A stretch of DNA of 64,000 nucleotides from assembly GCA_900473915.1 (NCBI GenBank), contig UCNG01000012.1, positions 1 to 64,000 on the forward strand, written 5' to 3'. How positions within the stretch are numbered: position 1 is the first letter of the stretch; every line of letters starts with the position of its first letter. Under the pieces are notes generated by a model. The model was given only the letters and a program-made list of their open reading frames with translations. It had not been told where the DNA came from and made no database searches. This document shows, piece after piece, positions 1 through 6,920 of the stretch. A program made the translations under genes and the position numbers. This DNA is from Hyphomicrobiales bacterium. Its GTDB lineage: Bacteria > Pseudomonadota > Alphaproteobacteria > Rhizobiales > Rhizobiaceae.

Positions 1-19
1 GGGTTTGTCAGCGGCCTGA

Positions 20-40
20 GGTCCGGTAGCAAGCCGGACC
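20..40. terminator. Hairpin downstream of rirA
   Basis: A perfect 7-bp stem GGTCCGG/CCGGACC with a 7-nt loop lies about 30 bases past the rirA stop codon. No T-run follows on either strand, so it may be a weak or factor-assisted terminator or an mRNA 3'-end stabiliser. Nothing else in this edge sequence can be assigned. Confidence 0.4.
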
Positions 41-68
41 TATTCGTTCGCGCTTCGGTATCGAGCCG

Positions 69-530
69 TCAGCCCGCCACGCGCTCTTCTTCCATTTCAT
101 CAAGCCCAAGCAGGTGCCGCACATTCGGGCGCGCCTTGACGAGGTCTGCAATGCTGTACTTCATCAGAACACCAAAAAAGGCGTTGAGTGCCTCACGGAG
201 TGCCGAATTGAGCGCACAGCTATCGACCAGCGGGCATTCGGTGGCGTCATTTTCGAAGCACTCCGCCATGGCGAAGTTTTCTTCGGTCACACGCACGACA
301 TCGAAGAGAGAAATGTCCTTGGCCGCCCGACCAAGGCGCACACCGCCGTTGCGACCGCGCACCGTGTTTACCAGCCCATGCTCAACGAGCGGCTGTAGAA
401 TCTTGAACAAGAATAGTTCAGAAACGCCGTAAGCGCGCGCAATTTCGGGAATACGGCTGAGCTTGCCGTCATTGGCAGCGCAGTACATGAGCATACGAAC
501 GGCATAATTCGTCTGGCGGGTAAGACGCAT
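69..530 (-). CDS. rirA: Rrf2-family iron regulator RirA
   Basis: This 153-residue protein is very close to the rhizobial iron regulator RirA, which represses iron-uptake genes when iron is replete by binding DNA through an iron-sulfur cluster. The N-terminal winged helix begins MRLTRQTNYAVRMLMYC, a near-signature RirA sequence. Three cysteines at about residues 91, 99 and 105 match the cluster-binding cysteines of the family. I chose the ATG at 528-530 over the longer frame because an AGGAAC ribosome site precedes it and it matches the usual length. The gene is monocistronic as far as can be seen. An Irr-box-like dyad lies about 210 bases upstream (743-760). The siderophore locus at 12-16 kb is a plausible target. 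Confidence 0.93.
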   Translation of the reverse strand: MRLTRQTNYAVRMLMYCAANDGKLSRIPEIARAYGVSELFLFKILQPLVEHGLVNTVRGRNGGVRLGRAAKDISLFDVVRVTEENFAMAECFENDATECPLVDSCALNSALREALNAFFGVLMKYSIADLVKARPNVRHLLGLDEMEEERVAG

Positions 531-834
531 CACTGTTCCTTTCAACACGTCTCGGAATACTGCATGCCTCAATGCGAAGGCACCGATAATCCGATCCTTG
601 ATTTCGCAATTCCAACCGCAAACGGTTCATCCCTGTTTCGGAACTGCTTCAAAATTCTGGTCGTCTTCGCATGTACGATCCAGACAAGTTCAAGGCTCTG
701 CCGGATCATGCGCTAAAGTAGGGTATTTGTTTCTTAACCCACTTTAGAATCATTCTTAAAATATATGAAGTCTTTTCTCATCTTTAAAGGGGAAAAATTG
801 TTGTTCGCTGCGGCCCCCTTATTCGCCGCAAAAC
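531..834. other. Intergenic region upstream of rirA
   Basis: There is no credible gene here. The half nearest 780 is AT-rich and carries the Irr-box-like dyad at 743-760. The rest is presumably the rirA 5' region. No convincing -35/-10 pair could be fixed. Confidence 0.5.
743..760. promoter_or_regulatory. Irr-box-like (ICE) dyad
   Basis: The dyad reads TTTAGAA-TCA-TTCTTAAA. The Irr/ICE consensus in alphaproteobacteria is TTTAGAA-N3-TTCTAAA; the left arm is identical and the right arm differs by one inserted T. It sits in the AT-rich region between the end of the YbaK gene and rirA, so it could link Irr to rirA expression. Function is inferred from sequence match and position. Confidence 0.5.
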
Positions 835-1293
835 CTACTGGCAGACATCTATCCACTCGGCGCTGACCAGTTCTGCCATTTTGTGAGGAGCGATGCGCAC
901 GGCGCTGTTTGTGGCCCCGGCTGCTGGCACGACTTCCTCGAAACTCTTCAGCGATACATCGCAATAAACGGGCAGGGCGCTAGGCAGGCCAAATGGGCAG
1001 ACACCTCCTACGGGATGGCTGGTTTGCGCAAGTACGCTCTCAGCATCCAGCATGCGCGGCTTGGTTCCAAACTGATCCTTGAATTTGCGATTATCGATGC
1101 GGGCATCGCCACGGGTAACGATGAGAATGGTCTGGTCCTTAGCTGAAAAGGAAAGCGTTTTGGCGATCTGCCCTGGTTCGACACCATGTGCTTCTGCAGC
1201 GAGAACAACAGTGGCGGTGCTTGTTGGAAGTTCAATCACTTCGATTTCAGGCGCTTTCGCCGCAAAAAAGGCCTTTACAGAATCCAGACTCAT
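835..1293 (-). CDS. YbaK/EbsC-type aminoacyl-tRNA deacylase
   Basis: This 152-residue protein belongs to the YbaK/ProX superfamily, whose members hydrolyse mischarged tRNAs (typically Cys-tRNA(Pro)) in trans. Family features visible are an N-terminal segment with a PTSTATVVLAA stretch, the lysine in QIAKTLSF (the conserved catalytic-pocket lysine), a DARIDNRKFK segment and the glycine-rich HPVGGVCPFGLP loop. The ATG at 1291-1293 is chosen because a GGGAAG ribosome site precedes it; the longer frame adds an unconserved extension. It stands alone between rirA and the tRNA-Ser integration site. The exact tRNA specificity cannot be read from sequence. Confidence 0.88.
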   Translation of the reverse strand: MSLDSVKAFFAAKAPEIEVIELPTSTATVVLAAEAHGVEPGQIAKTLSFSAKDQTILIVTRGDARIDNRKFKDQFGTKPRMLDAESVLAQTSHPVGGVCPFGLPSALPVYCDVSLKSFEEVVPAAGATNSAVRIAPHKMAELVSAEWIDVCQ

Positions 1294-1634
1294 AGCTTCC
1301 CTTTTTCTTATTTTGATTATTAAACTCAAGTTTAGGCCGTAATCTGCCGCAGAACAAGACCGACTGGTTTTCTGCGGCGTTTTGGCATGAATTTCTATCA
1401 GATCGAAGCCTCGGTTCGCAACAAGGCCCACACCTTAGATGGGAAGGAGCGGGCGGTCGCCGCCGCTGGTTGCGTTTCCTTATGCCTAGAATACTGGCGA
1501 CTGAAACAGTGCACGTTGACGTTAAAAGAAAAGCTGCTAAGAAGTCACTCGCTGAGCGATTGGTCACAAATCGGTAGCGTGGTTCCGTTTGCTGCTTTTC
1601 CTAAATCTGGGAAAGCGTAATGAAGCAATCGTAT
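1294..1634. other. Intergenic, ancestral 5' flank of tRNA-Ser
   Basis: No supported gene is present; short frames here overlap each other and lack ribosome sites. Before the element integrated, this was the upstream flank of the tRNA-Ser gene, so the original tRNA promoter should lie in the last ~60 bases. No strong consensus promoter could be identified there. Confidence 0.45.
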
Positions 1635-1673
1635 GGAGGGGTGGCCGAGCGGTTTAAGGCACCGGTCTTGAAA
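1635..1673 (+). repeat. attL core: 5' half of tRNA-Ser
   Basis: These 39 bases are identical to the first 39 bases of the intact tRNA-Ser at 9587. Identity starts one base before the tRNA 5' end and stops just past the anticodon loop. The following element sequence still closes a 7-bp acceptor-like stem (1635-1641 with 1700-1706), giving a 72-nt tRNA-shaped outline. The T-arm does not pair and the anticodon stem is mismatched, so it is not a working tRNA. Confidence 0.9.
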
Positions 1674-1792
1674 TTCGGTTATGCCCGTACCCGCCTGTAT
1701 CCCTCCATCCTCAAAAATCCCAGAATATAAGGCTTTGTTGCGGTCACTATCCGCTTTTGTCCTGCCCTGTCTTTGATCTTGCTACCGAGTTG

Positions 1793-1811
1793 GGTAGCAA
1801 AATGGTAGCAA
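1793..1811 (+). promoter_or_regulatory. Paired GGTAGCAA repeats, likely integrase arm sites (left)
   Basis: GGTAGCAA occurs at 1793-1800 and 1804-1811, an 11-bp period. The same pair with the same spacing is found near the other end of the element at 9513-9531. Paired short direct repeats near both ends are typical of arm-type sites bound by the N-terminal domain of tyrosine integrases. The role is inferred. Confidence 0.6.
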
Positions 1812-1890
1812 CCTGTTCGCAGATTGTTCTTCCGGCTTGACCGCCTGTCACGTAGCTGCCAGCCTCGCCATACGAGGGAGGTCTAAAGCC

Positions 1891-2211
1891 ATGAACACAG
1901 AAAAGCTGCGCATTGCCGATCTAGACGAAGACGAACTGATCTCGCTTGCAGATGCGGTTGAGATATTCTTTTCTGGGCGGCTGACGAAATCGTCTCTGCG
2001 GACAGAAGCGGCGAAGGGAAACCTCGAAATCATCCGCATCGCAAATAAGGATTTCGTGACGCGTAACGGCATAAGAAGGATGATTGAAAGATGTCGCGTA
2101 AGAGTAACGCCGACGCTTGAGATTAGCGCACCAGCCGCGAAACCAGGTGTGTCGGCACAGGAAGCTTTGAGGATGCGCCTGAATGGGCCAAAATCAAAGG
2201 AAGCTCGCTAA
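1891..2211 (+). CDS. Excisionase-like small DNA-binding protein
   Basis: This 106-residue protein is the first gene inside the left end of the element. Residues ~15-65 (ISLADAVEIFF ... RRMIERC) look like a MerR/Xis-type winged helix with a conserved recognition segment (LTKSSLRTEAAKGNL). That fits recombination-directionality factors of rhizobial integrative elements. The ATG at 1891 has a GGAGGT ribosome site 8 bases upstream. Position beside attL opposite the integrase supports an excisionase role. A general regulator is the alternative. Confidence 0.6.
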   Translation: MNTEKLRIADLDEDELISLADAVEIFFSGRLTKSSLRTEAAKGNLEIIRIANKDFVTRNGIRRMIERCRVRVTPTLEISAPAAKPGVSAQEALRMRLNGPKSKEAR

Positions 2212-2233
2212 TACACTCCCAGCAGGTCAGCAA

Positions 2234-2416
2234 ATGTCCAAACGTCTCGATATCACCGCCCGGCAAGTCACTGCGATTTGCGAAGGCGCGAAGAAGGCCG
2301 GATGCATTCCCGAAATCAAGATCGGCAATGCTTATATCCGCCTGATCCCGCAGGAACTGTTGAACGACATCTCCGATGAAATCCCTTATGAGGATAAGGG
2401 AAGGGGATACTTTTGA
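2234..2416 (+). CDS. Small element protein of unknown function
   Basis: A 60-residue frame beginning MSKRLDITARQVTAICEG, just downstream of the excisionase-like gene and in the same direction. A longer start at 2183 would overlap the previous gene by 29 bases. The N-terminus looks helical and DNA-binding-like (ARQVTAICEGAKKAG), but I do not recognise a family. Such short basic proteins are common in the early region of rhizobial prophages. Confidence 0.5.
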   Translation: MSKRLDITARQVTAICEGAKKAGCIPEIKIGNAYIRLIPQELLNDISDEIPYEDKGRGYF

Positions 2417-2435
2417 AGCCTCTGACTAACTCCAC

Positions 2436-2459
2436 TTGACGTTGCGTCAGCGCTCTGAC
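2436..2459. promoter_or_regulatory. Overlapping inverted repeats in element intergenic region
   Basis: TGACG-ttg-CGTCA and GTCAG-cgct-CTGAC overlap within 24 bases, upstream of the next small gene. They could form an operator for an element repressor or a small hairpin. No consensus promoter spacing is evident. Confidence 0.25.
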
Positions 2460-2496
2460 AGCTTCACCCTATCGAATATTATCAGGGGTGAAGGGT

Positions 2497-2718
2497 ATGT
2501 TTAAAGAAGGCGCGAGATACAAATTCGCTGTTATTGAAGGCGGCGATGAAGTTACGTTTTGGGGCGTTATTGAGAAGTACGAGCACCCGCTGATTAAGCT
2601 GCAAGACAAGCAGTATGATCTGCCACTACCAGGGGGGCAAAGACAATTAACCAACGTTCCCGGCAAAATAATAAATGTTACATCGTCTCACTTTGTTAGC
2701 GCTGAGGAGCAGGCTTAA
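2497..2718 (+). CDS. Hypothetical element protein
   Basis: A 73-residue frame (MFKEGARYKFAVIEGG...). An in-frame GTG lies three codons earlier at 2488; the ATG is preceded by GGGGTGA-type purine-rich sequence. The protein is predicted mainly beta (KFAVIEGGDEVTFWGVIEKYE), resembling small OB- or SH3-like folds, but no family is recognised. It has same-strand neighbours on both sides and may be co-transcribed with them. Confidence 0.5.
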   Translation: MFKEGARYKFAVIEGGDEVTFWGVIEKYEHPLIKLQDKQYDLPLPGGQRQLTNVPGKIINVTSSHFVSAEEQA

Positions 2719-2722
2719 TCGA

Positions 2723-2968
2723 ATGGGCATTTTCGCACAAATCATCGGAACGCTTGGAATGTTCGCCGGTGTGGTCGCTGCTGCGCTCGGCTTCACGCTG
2801 ACGGGATCGAGTGGCTTCCTGCTTCTGCCATATGGCATTGGCCTATTCGTTTCCGGTATGCTGATTGTGTGCCTCGGTCTTCTTGTCGAGCACGTGCACG
2901 GCATGAGAAAAGCCCAAGAGCGCACCCTTGAGCTTCTGGAAGATCGTATTCGGAAAGAAGCAGCCTAA
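2723..2968 (+). CDS. Small two-span membrane protein
   Basis: An 81-residue protein with two hydrophobic segments (about residues 3-27 and 34-56) followed by a charged helical tail (RKAQERTLELLEDRIRKEAA). No family is recognised. The stop codon overlaps the stop of the convergent DUF3168 gene. In prophages such proteins can be holin-like or superinfection-exclusion factors; nothing here decides between these. Confidence 0.5.
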   Translation: MGIFAQIIGTLGMFAGVVAAALGFTLTGSSGFLLLPYGIGLFVSGMLIVCLGLLVEHVHGMRKAQERTLELLEDRIRKEAA

Positions 2969-3384
2969 GCCTGCTCCACCAGCGCGACGAAATGCAAAAC
3001 ACCATGCGAGGTTATTCCGTCTGGATCACGTAGCGTCTGTGTCATCCGGTGAGTGAAATCCACAAGGCTGTTGACGGATAGCTCTCGCTCCTTATCCAGC
3101 AACGCTCGCCTGACCAGATCGATAATCTTGCGGCACTCCTGAAACCCTATAGCGCGTGACCAAACGTCAAGCTGCATGGTGATTTCAAATCCGGTGATGC
3201 ATGTGGCGTCGTCACTGGTTTCATCGACCGGCCCAAATGAGACATACGGGAACGTTGCTGATGGCTTTCCGTTGGTCAGCGGTACATGGTCATAAACCCG
3301 GCCTCCGATCAGCGCTGACAGTGCAGCATCGTCTTTAAGCCGCGTCACGATAGCGCCCTGAAGCTCGTAAGTTGGTGAAGTCAT
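2965..3384 (-). CDS. Phage DUF3168 tail-completion-like protein
   Basis: This 139-residue protein fits the DUF3168 / HK97 gp10-like tail terminator family that joins the head-tail interface. The N-terminus (LQGAIVTRLKDDAALSALIGGRVYDHVP) and the central FEITMQLDVWS segment are typical. The ATG at 3382-3384 overlaps the stop of the upstream connector gene (TGATG), so the two are translationally coupled. In an intact HK97-type module two further genes usually separate them; they are missing. Confidence 0.7.
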   Translation of the reverse strand: MTSPTYELQGAIVTRLKDDAALSALIGGRVYDHVPLTNGKPSATFPYVSFGPVDETSDDATCITGFEITMQLDVWSRAIGFQECRKIIDLVRRALLDKERELSVNSLVDFTHRMTQTLRDPDGITSHGVLHFVALVEQA

Positions 3385-3911
3385 CACAGCATTCCTCGTT
3401 TATTGGCCTGCTTCGTGCCAAATGCAACGGCTCCGGCAAACTGAGGCGATCTTTGCCAAGTCGAAATCCCTTGCCCAACTCCCTCCATTACCATGACACG
3501 AACTTCTTCCTTACTGAGACCGCCGCCGTTCACACTCACATTGATATTCGGCGCGTTGTTCGTGGTGTTGTTATTTGTCTGGGTCATCCCTGACAGCGAC
3601 GGAATACGGGGCGCGCTTATCGATGCTACGCTAGGTACACCGAACGGTAATTCCTGACCAGAGACGCCTACCAGAACGCCTTCGCGGTTCTCGTACCAGC
3701 TTGCAGCGGTGAGTAGGACGGCTTGCTTCAGAGAGGCCGGAATAGGCTGCTGATCGGTGCCGCCGTAAATCTCCTCGATCTTGAAGCCCAGAAGGCGCTC
3801 AATATGATCCTGCGCGGCCTCAATCGCGTGGTTGATGAGAGCATCGTCAATGGTTCCCATGTCCTCGGTTATTCCGAGTTGGGCCTTCATCAATTCGAGA
3901 TCAACAATCAT
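3384..3911 (-). CDS. Head-tail connector (gp6-like) with odd C-terminus
   Basis: Residues ~1-85 resemble phage gp6-like head-tail connectors (LELMKAQLGITED ... ALINHAIEAAQDHIERLLG ... LKQAVLLTAASWYENRE). Residues ~108-175 are different: an Asn/Thr-rich stretch, then a segment ending SPQFAGAVAFGTKQANKRGML that looks more like the C-terminus of a tape-measure or other tail protein. I read this as a fusion produced by an internal deletion that removed the genes normally between them. The family call for the second half is tentative. Confidence 0.65.
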   Translation of the reverse strand: MIVDLELMKAQLGITEDMGTIDDALINHAIEAAQDHIERLLGFKIEEIYGGTDQQPIPASLKQAVLLTAASWYENREGVLVGVSGQELPFGVPSVASISAPRIPSLSGMTQTNNNTTNNAPNINVSVNGGGLSKEEVRVMVMEGVGQGISTWQRSPQFAGAVAFGTKQANKRGML

Positions 3912-4058
3912 TGAACAATACCTCTCTCAGCGTTCATTAAAACGAGAGCTAATTCGGAATTTTTTCGTAAGTGCCTGCCCGCGCCGGTCCCCAGACGAAG
4001 CCAAAAGTTGATGACCACCCCCTGCTTGTGTATCTTTCTCTTCGAAAAGGAGGAGTGC

Positions 4059-4304
4059 ATGGATAGAGATGAACGAGCTAAGCTTGCGGAACTTGTAAAA
4101 AGCGAGCTGGCGGCCATTGAGGCTGCGGATACGCCAGAGAATGAGGCCCGGATCATTAAGATGGCTGCAGACAAGGGCATAAAAATTACACGGTTGCGGA
4201 AAAAGAATGCGTCGCGGTACAAAATGACTGCGGGCAAAGGAAGCGTTGAGCCTCTGACCTTGCTCGACATCGAGAAGTTTCTCAAAAGAGAGATCACGAC
4301 TTAG
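4059..4304 (+). CDS. Hypothetical element protein, opposite strand to head genes
   Basis: An 81-residue charged, helical protein (MDRDERAKLAELVKSELAAIE...) starting at an ATG with an AGGAGG ribosome site. It lies on the plus strand inside a block of minus-strand structural genes, so it behaves like a 'moron', an extra gene with its own expression. The 3' end overlaps the HNH gene's stop by four bases. No family is recognised. Confidence 0.5.
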   Translation: MDRDERAKLAELVKSELAAIEAADTPENEARIIKMAADKGIKITRLRKKNASRYKMTAGKGSVEPLTLLDIEKFLKREITT

Positions 4305-4657
4305 ACCTTTCCTTTATTGCGGCGTTCCTGGGCCTGCTTGGTACCCGAATGGCAAGGAGTGCACATCGGCTGCCAGTTGGCGCGGTTCCAAAATAGGGCC
4401 ATGTTGCCCTTATGAGCGGTGATGTGATCCACAAGCGCAGCGGGCGCACCGCAACGGATGCATACTGGGTTGGCTGCAAGGTATTCCTTGCGGGCCTTCT
4501 CCCATTCGGCTGTGTATCCACGCTGGCGAGCAGATGGGCGCGTCTTGTCGAAGCGGGCTTTGCGCTCCTTCTGCATTGCGACCATTGCAGCACATGCTTC
4601 ACCGGATCGATGGGCCTTGCCACAGTAGCCACAGACAGAGGGAGCGCGCACCGGCAT
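4301..4657 (-). CDS. HNH endonuclease
   Basis: A 118-residue HNH nuclease. Two zinc-finger-like CxxC pairs (CGYCGK near the N-terminus and CIRCG near residue 67) flank the core LVDHITAHKGN...NWQPMCTPCHSGTK, the HNH/N motif. HNH proteins encoded in the head module of HK97-type phages stimulate terminase cutting during packaging. Here no terminase is present, so the gene is an orphan. The 3' end overlaps the opposing small gene. Confidence 0.85.
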   Translation of the reverse strand: MPVRAPSVCGYCGKAHRSGEACAAMVAMQKERKARFDKTRPSARQRGYTAEWEKARKEYLAANPVCIRCGAPAALVDHITAHKGNMALFWNRANWQPMCTPCHSGTKQAQERRNKGKV

Positions 4658-4658
4658 G

Positions 4659-5045
4659 TTAGGCCACCGGCTTCTCTGCTGCGTTGCCCTTGATCAGCAC
4701 CGCACCGGCAGCAATAGACGTGCCGCTGGCTTTGGTGAGGACAAGGCGCACATAGCGCTTGAAGCCACGATAACCGATCTTGGCCGTGCCATTGGCTGGC
4801 AGGGTAGCCGGGAATGCACCGTGCAGGTGATCCGGGTCTACATCGGTAAACGATCCTGCCGTGGTCTGGTCGCTTTCCTGCACCTTGGCAGAGAAGACAC
4901 CATCACCGACAATCTCGCCCGTGTTGATGACGAATGCAGCGCTTTCAAACCCGATCAGGTCCAGAGCGGCGCTATTCGTGGTGGCGGCGAGTACGGCAGG
5001 CGCTACGGCCTGCACTACTCCGATGTTGTGAGCAATATCACGCAT
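4659..5045 (-). CDS. Phage head-associated protein of unknown function
   Basis: A 128-residue protein immediately downstream of the major capsid gene (11-bp gap). It is Ala/Gly/Val-rich and mostly beta, with motifs LIGFESAAFVINTGEI and YRGFKRYVRLVLT seen in small proteins that follow capsid genes in alphaproteobacterial prophages. A decoration or head-completion role is possible but not proven. Confidence 0.6.
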   Translation of the reverse strand: MRDIAHNIGVVQAVAPAVLAATTNSAALDLIGFESAAFVINTGEIVGDGVFSAKVQESDQTTAGSFTDVDPDHLHGAFPATLPANGTAKIGYRGFKRYVRLVLTKASGTSIAAGAVLIKGNAAEKPVA

Positions 5046-5056
5046 TGGCTTCCTCC

Positions 5057-6202
5057 TTACGCGGTTGCCATCTTCAGCTTGCGAAGAGCTTCGGTGAGGG
5101 TTGGTGCGCCACCGACGCGACGACGAGCGTGGAAGCGGACCATGCCCTTCGTTGCCTGGGTGTATGGATCGCGAAGGATCGACATGCCCACGCGGTCATA
5201 GACGCGGTACGCCTTGTTGAAATCGCCGTAGAAGATCGGGAACGTGCCGTTCGCAGCGTCTGGCATGGTCGGGTCTTCAATGACCGGACGGCCCAGAAGC
5301 GTCGATGGCTGGCCTGCCTGATAGGACGGCTGCCAGAGGTAATTCCCGTTGCCATCCTTCAGGATGCGGACCTTGCCTAGCGTGGTGCCGTTCATGAGCC
5401 AAGAACCGTTATTCCGGTACGCGGCTGGCATGGAGTACATCAGCGCAATCAACTGATCGGCGTTGATGTTGGTGGCGTGGCCGTTGACGATCTCGGCAAT
5501 GCCTGCGGCCTGCTGGATGCCCAGAGGCTTCTTGACGCCATTACCATCGGAGAACGCGGCGTTTTCCTTGACGGCGAACTCCTGCGACAGTTCCGTGGAG
5601 ATTTCGCTTTCAACGTTGATGGCGCTGTCTTCGAGAAGGCGAAGCGACACGTCGATGAAGCAGGCAAGCTCATGAACCGGGATTTCGATCTGACCATAGG
5701 TCATGGTCGTTTCGTCGCGTTCTTCGTCTTCACCTACCCAAGAGGCGGTCGGACGGCCTGTCAGCTTCGGCAGGATGACTTCGCCTGCGCCGGTCGAGCC
5801 AACGCGGACGGCCTGACGGATCGGGGAGATTTCCACGATGCCTTTGATCACTTCCGCCTGAAATTCTGCCGGTGCGAGATATCCACCCTTGGTATCGTCA
5901 CCGACGATCAGGGCGCGCACTTCTTCGGCTTCCATGCGGTTGTCGCCAAGGCGAAGGAAGTTCGTGAATGCACGGCGCTCAAGGCTGATTTCCTGATTGC
6001 CGCTATTGCCACCGGCGGGACGGTTCATACGGGTTTCAAGTTCCGTGACCTGATTGCGCAACTCATCGATACCGGCGAGTTGGGTTTCTGCTGCGGTGCG
6101 GAACTCGGTGAAACCGTTGCGAAGGTCTTCAACGGCCTGCGTTGCTACTGCAAGCGGGTCGTCACCCTCGGAACGAGTTTCGAGAGGCATAAAATGCTTC
6201 AT
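5057..6202 (-). CDS. HK97-family major capsid protein
   Basis: This 381-residue protein is an HK97-fold major capsid subunit. The N-terminal ~105 residues are a coiled-coil scaffold-like delta domain (VEDLRNGFTEFRTAAETQLAG...). Then comes the capsid core with hallmark segments GGYLAPAEFQAEVI, EISPIRQAVRV, SWVGEDEER and the GDFNKAYRVYDRVGM / C-terminal region. The ATG at 6200-6202 overlaps the protease stop and has an AGAGGA ribosome site. The length is normal, so the gene appears intact. The neighbouring protease would remove the delta domain during maturation. Confidence 0.93.
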   Translation of the reverse strand: MKHFMPLETRSEGDDPLAVATQAVEDLRNGFTEFRTAAETQLAGIDELRNQVTELETRMNRPAGGNSGNQEISLERRAFTNFLRLGDNRMEAEEVRALIVGDDTKGGYLAPAEFQAEVIKGIVEISPIRQAVRVGSTGAGEVILPKLTGRPTASWVGEDEERDETTMTYGQIEIPVHELACFIDVSLRLLEDSAINVESEISTELSQEFAVKENAAFSDGNGVKKPLGIQQAAGIAEIVNGHATNINADQLIALMYSMPAAYRNNGSWLMNGTTLGKVRILKDGNGNYLWQPSYQAGQPSTLLGRPVIEDPTMPDAANGTFPIFYGDFNKAYRVYDRVGMSILRDPYTQATKGMVRFHARRRVGGAPTLTEALRKLKMATA

Positions 6203-6747
6203 GGGTTTTTCCTCTTGTCTACGAGAGCGCATTTCGCCTTCCGGCATGCATCAATGAAGGCCGCTGCGCTCTCGGATGAGCGGCCAGAGCTTCGAACAGA
6301 GGTGATCCGGGCACGGCCCGCACTGGGCAGCCCAACGATGGAGATTTCGGCCAGATCGATATCGGTAAGGACGCGAAGGCCATTTGCCGCCCTCTTGTCA
6401 GCGCGGGAGCGGAAGCCGATGGAAAGGCCATTGAGCGCACCGGCTTTCAGGAGGTCGAAAGCCTCTTTGCCGCGTGTCGTCGTGGTGACGATCTTGCCCG
6501 TGACATACAGGCCCTTGTCATCCTCGCGGATTTCGGTCCACACACCGATGATTTCGGACTGGTTGTGGCTCCACAGCATGAGCGGCTTGGTTCCGGCGCG
6601 AATATGCTCCTGAAGCGAGCGACGGAATGCGCCACGCTGCACGGTTTCCTTGTGCGCGTTCGGTTCGTCCCAGATCGCAGCGTAGCCGGTGAAGACGCCT
6701 TCATCGCCAGAGGCTTCAAATCGGGTGGAGAGGTCGAGGCGATCCAT
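6199..6747 (-). CDS. HK97-family prohead protease
   Basis: A 182-residue S78-type prohead serine protease that cleaves the capsid delta domain. Visible motifs are FTGYAAIWDEP near the start, WSHN with the catalytic histidine, GLSIGF with the catalytic serine, and LAEISIVGLPS. The ATG at 6745-6747 is chosen by homology length and tight overlap with the small upstream gene; the longer frame adds a non-conserved leader. The stop overlaps the capsid start by four bases, so the genes are coupled. Confidence 0.9.
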   Translation of the reverse strand: MDRLDLSTRFEASGDEGVFTGYAAIWDEPNAHKETVQRGAFRRSLQEHIRAGTKPLMLWSHNQSEIIGVWTEIREDDKGLYVTGKIVTTTTRGKEAFDLLKAGALNGLSIGFRSRADKRAANGLRVLTDIDLAEISIVGLPSAGRARITSVRSSGRSSESAAAFIDACRKAKCALVDKRKNP

Positions 6748-6920
6748 CAGGACGCCTCCTGCTGAGACTGGAACCAACGGCCCCAAGCCGCCGCAACCTC
6801 GTCAGCCTTCGCCACGAATTCAGGAGGGAAGCAGGCGCGCTCTTCCTCTGTTCCGTCTGCAATGGCGCGGGCCATAGCGATGGCGCTGCTCATGAGGTCA
6901 AGCATCTTCTCATTGTCCAT
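6747..6920 (-). CDS. Small conserved-position head-module protein
   Basis: A 57-residue protein (MDNEKMLDLMSSAIAMARAI...) between portal and protease. It overlaps the portal 3' end by 11 bases and the protease start by one (TGATG). It is mainly helical. Short proteins at this position are common in rhizobial HK97-like modules, but no function is known to me. Confidence 0.55.
   Translation of the reverse strand: MDNEKMLDLMSSAIAMARAIADGTEEERACFPPEFVAKADEVAAAWGRWFQSQQEAS

Noticed and set aside
1387-1620. 77-codon frame before the tRNA att site
   Set aside because: Composition and overlap with other frames suggest chance; no ribosome site; it covers the expected tRNA promoter region.
1635-1706. 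Left tRNA-like sequence as a working tRNA-Ser
   Set aside because: The acceptor outline closes, but the T-stem does not pair, the variable arm is absent and the anticodon stem has mismatches.
5477-6613. 378-codon plus-strand frame opposite the capsid gene
   Set aside because: Shadow of capsid and protease coding sequence, crossing their boundary.
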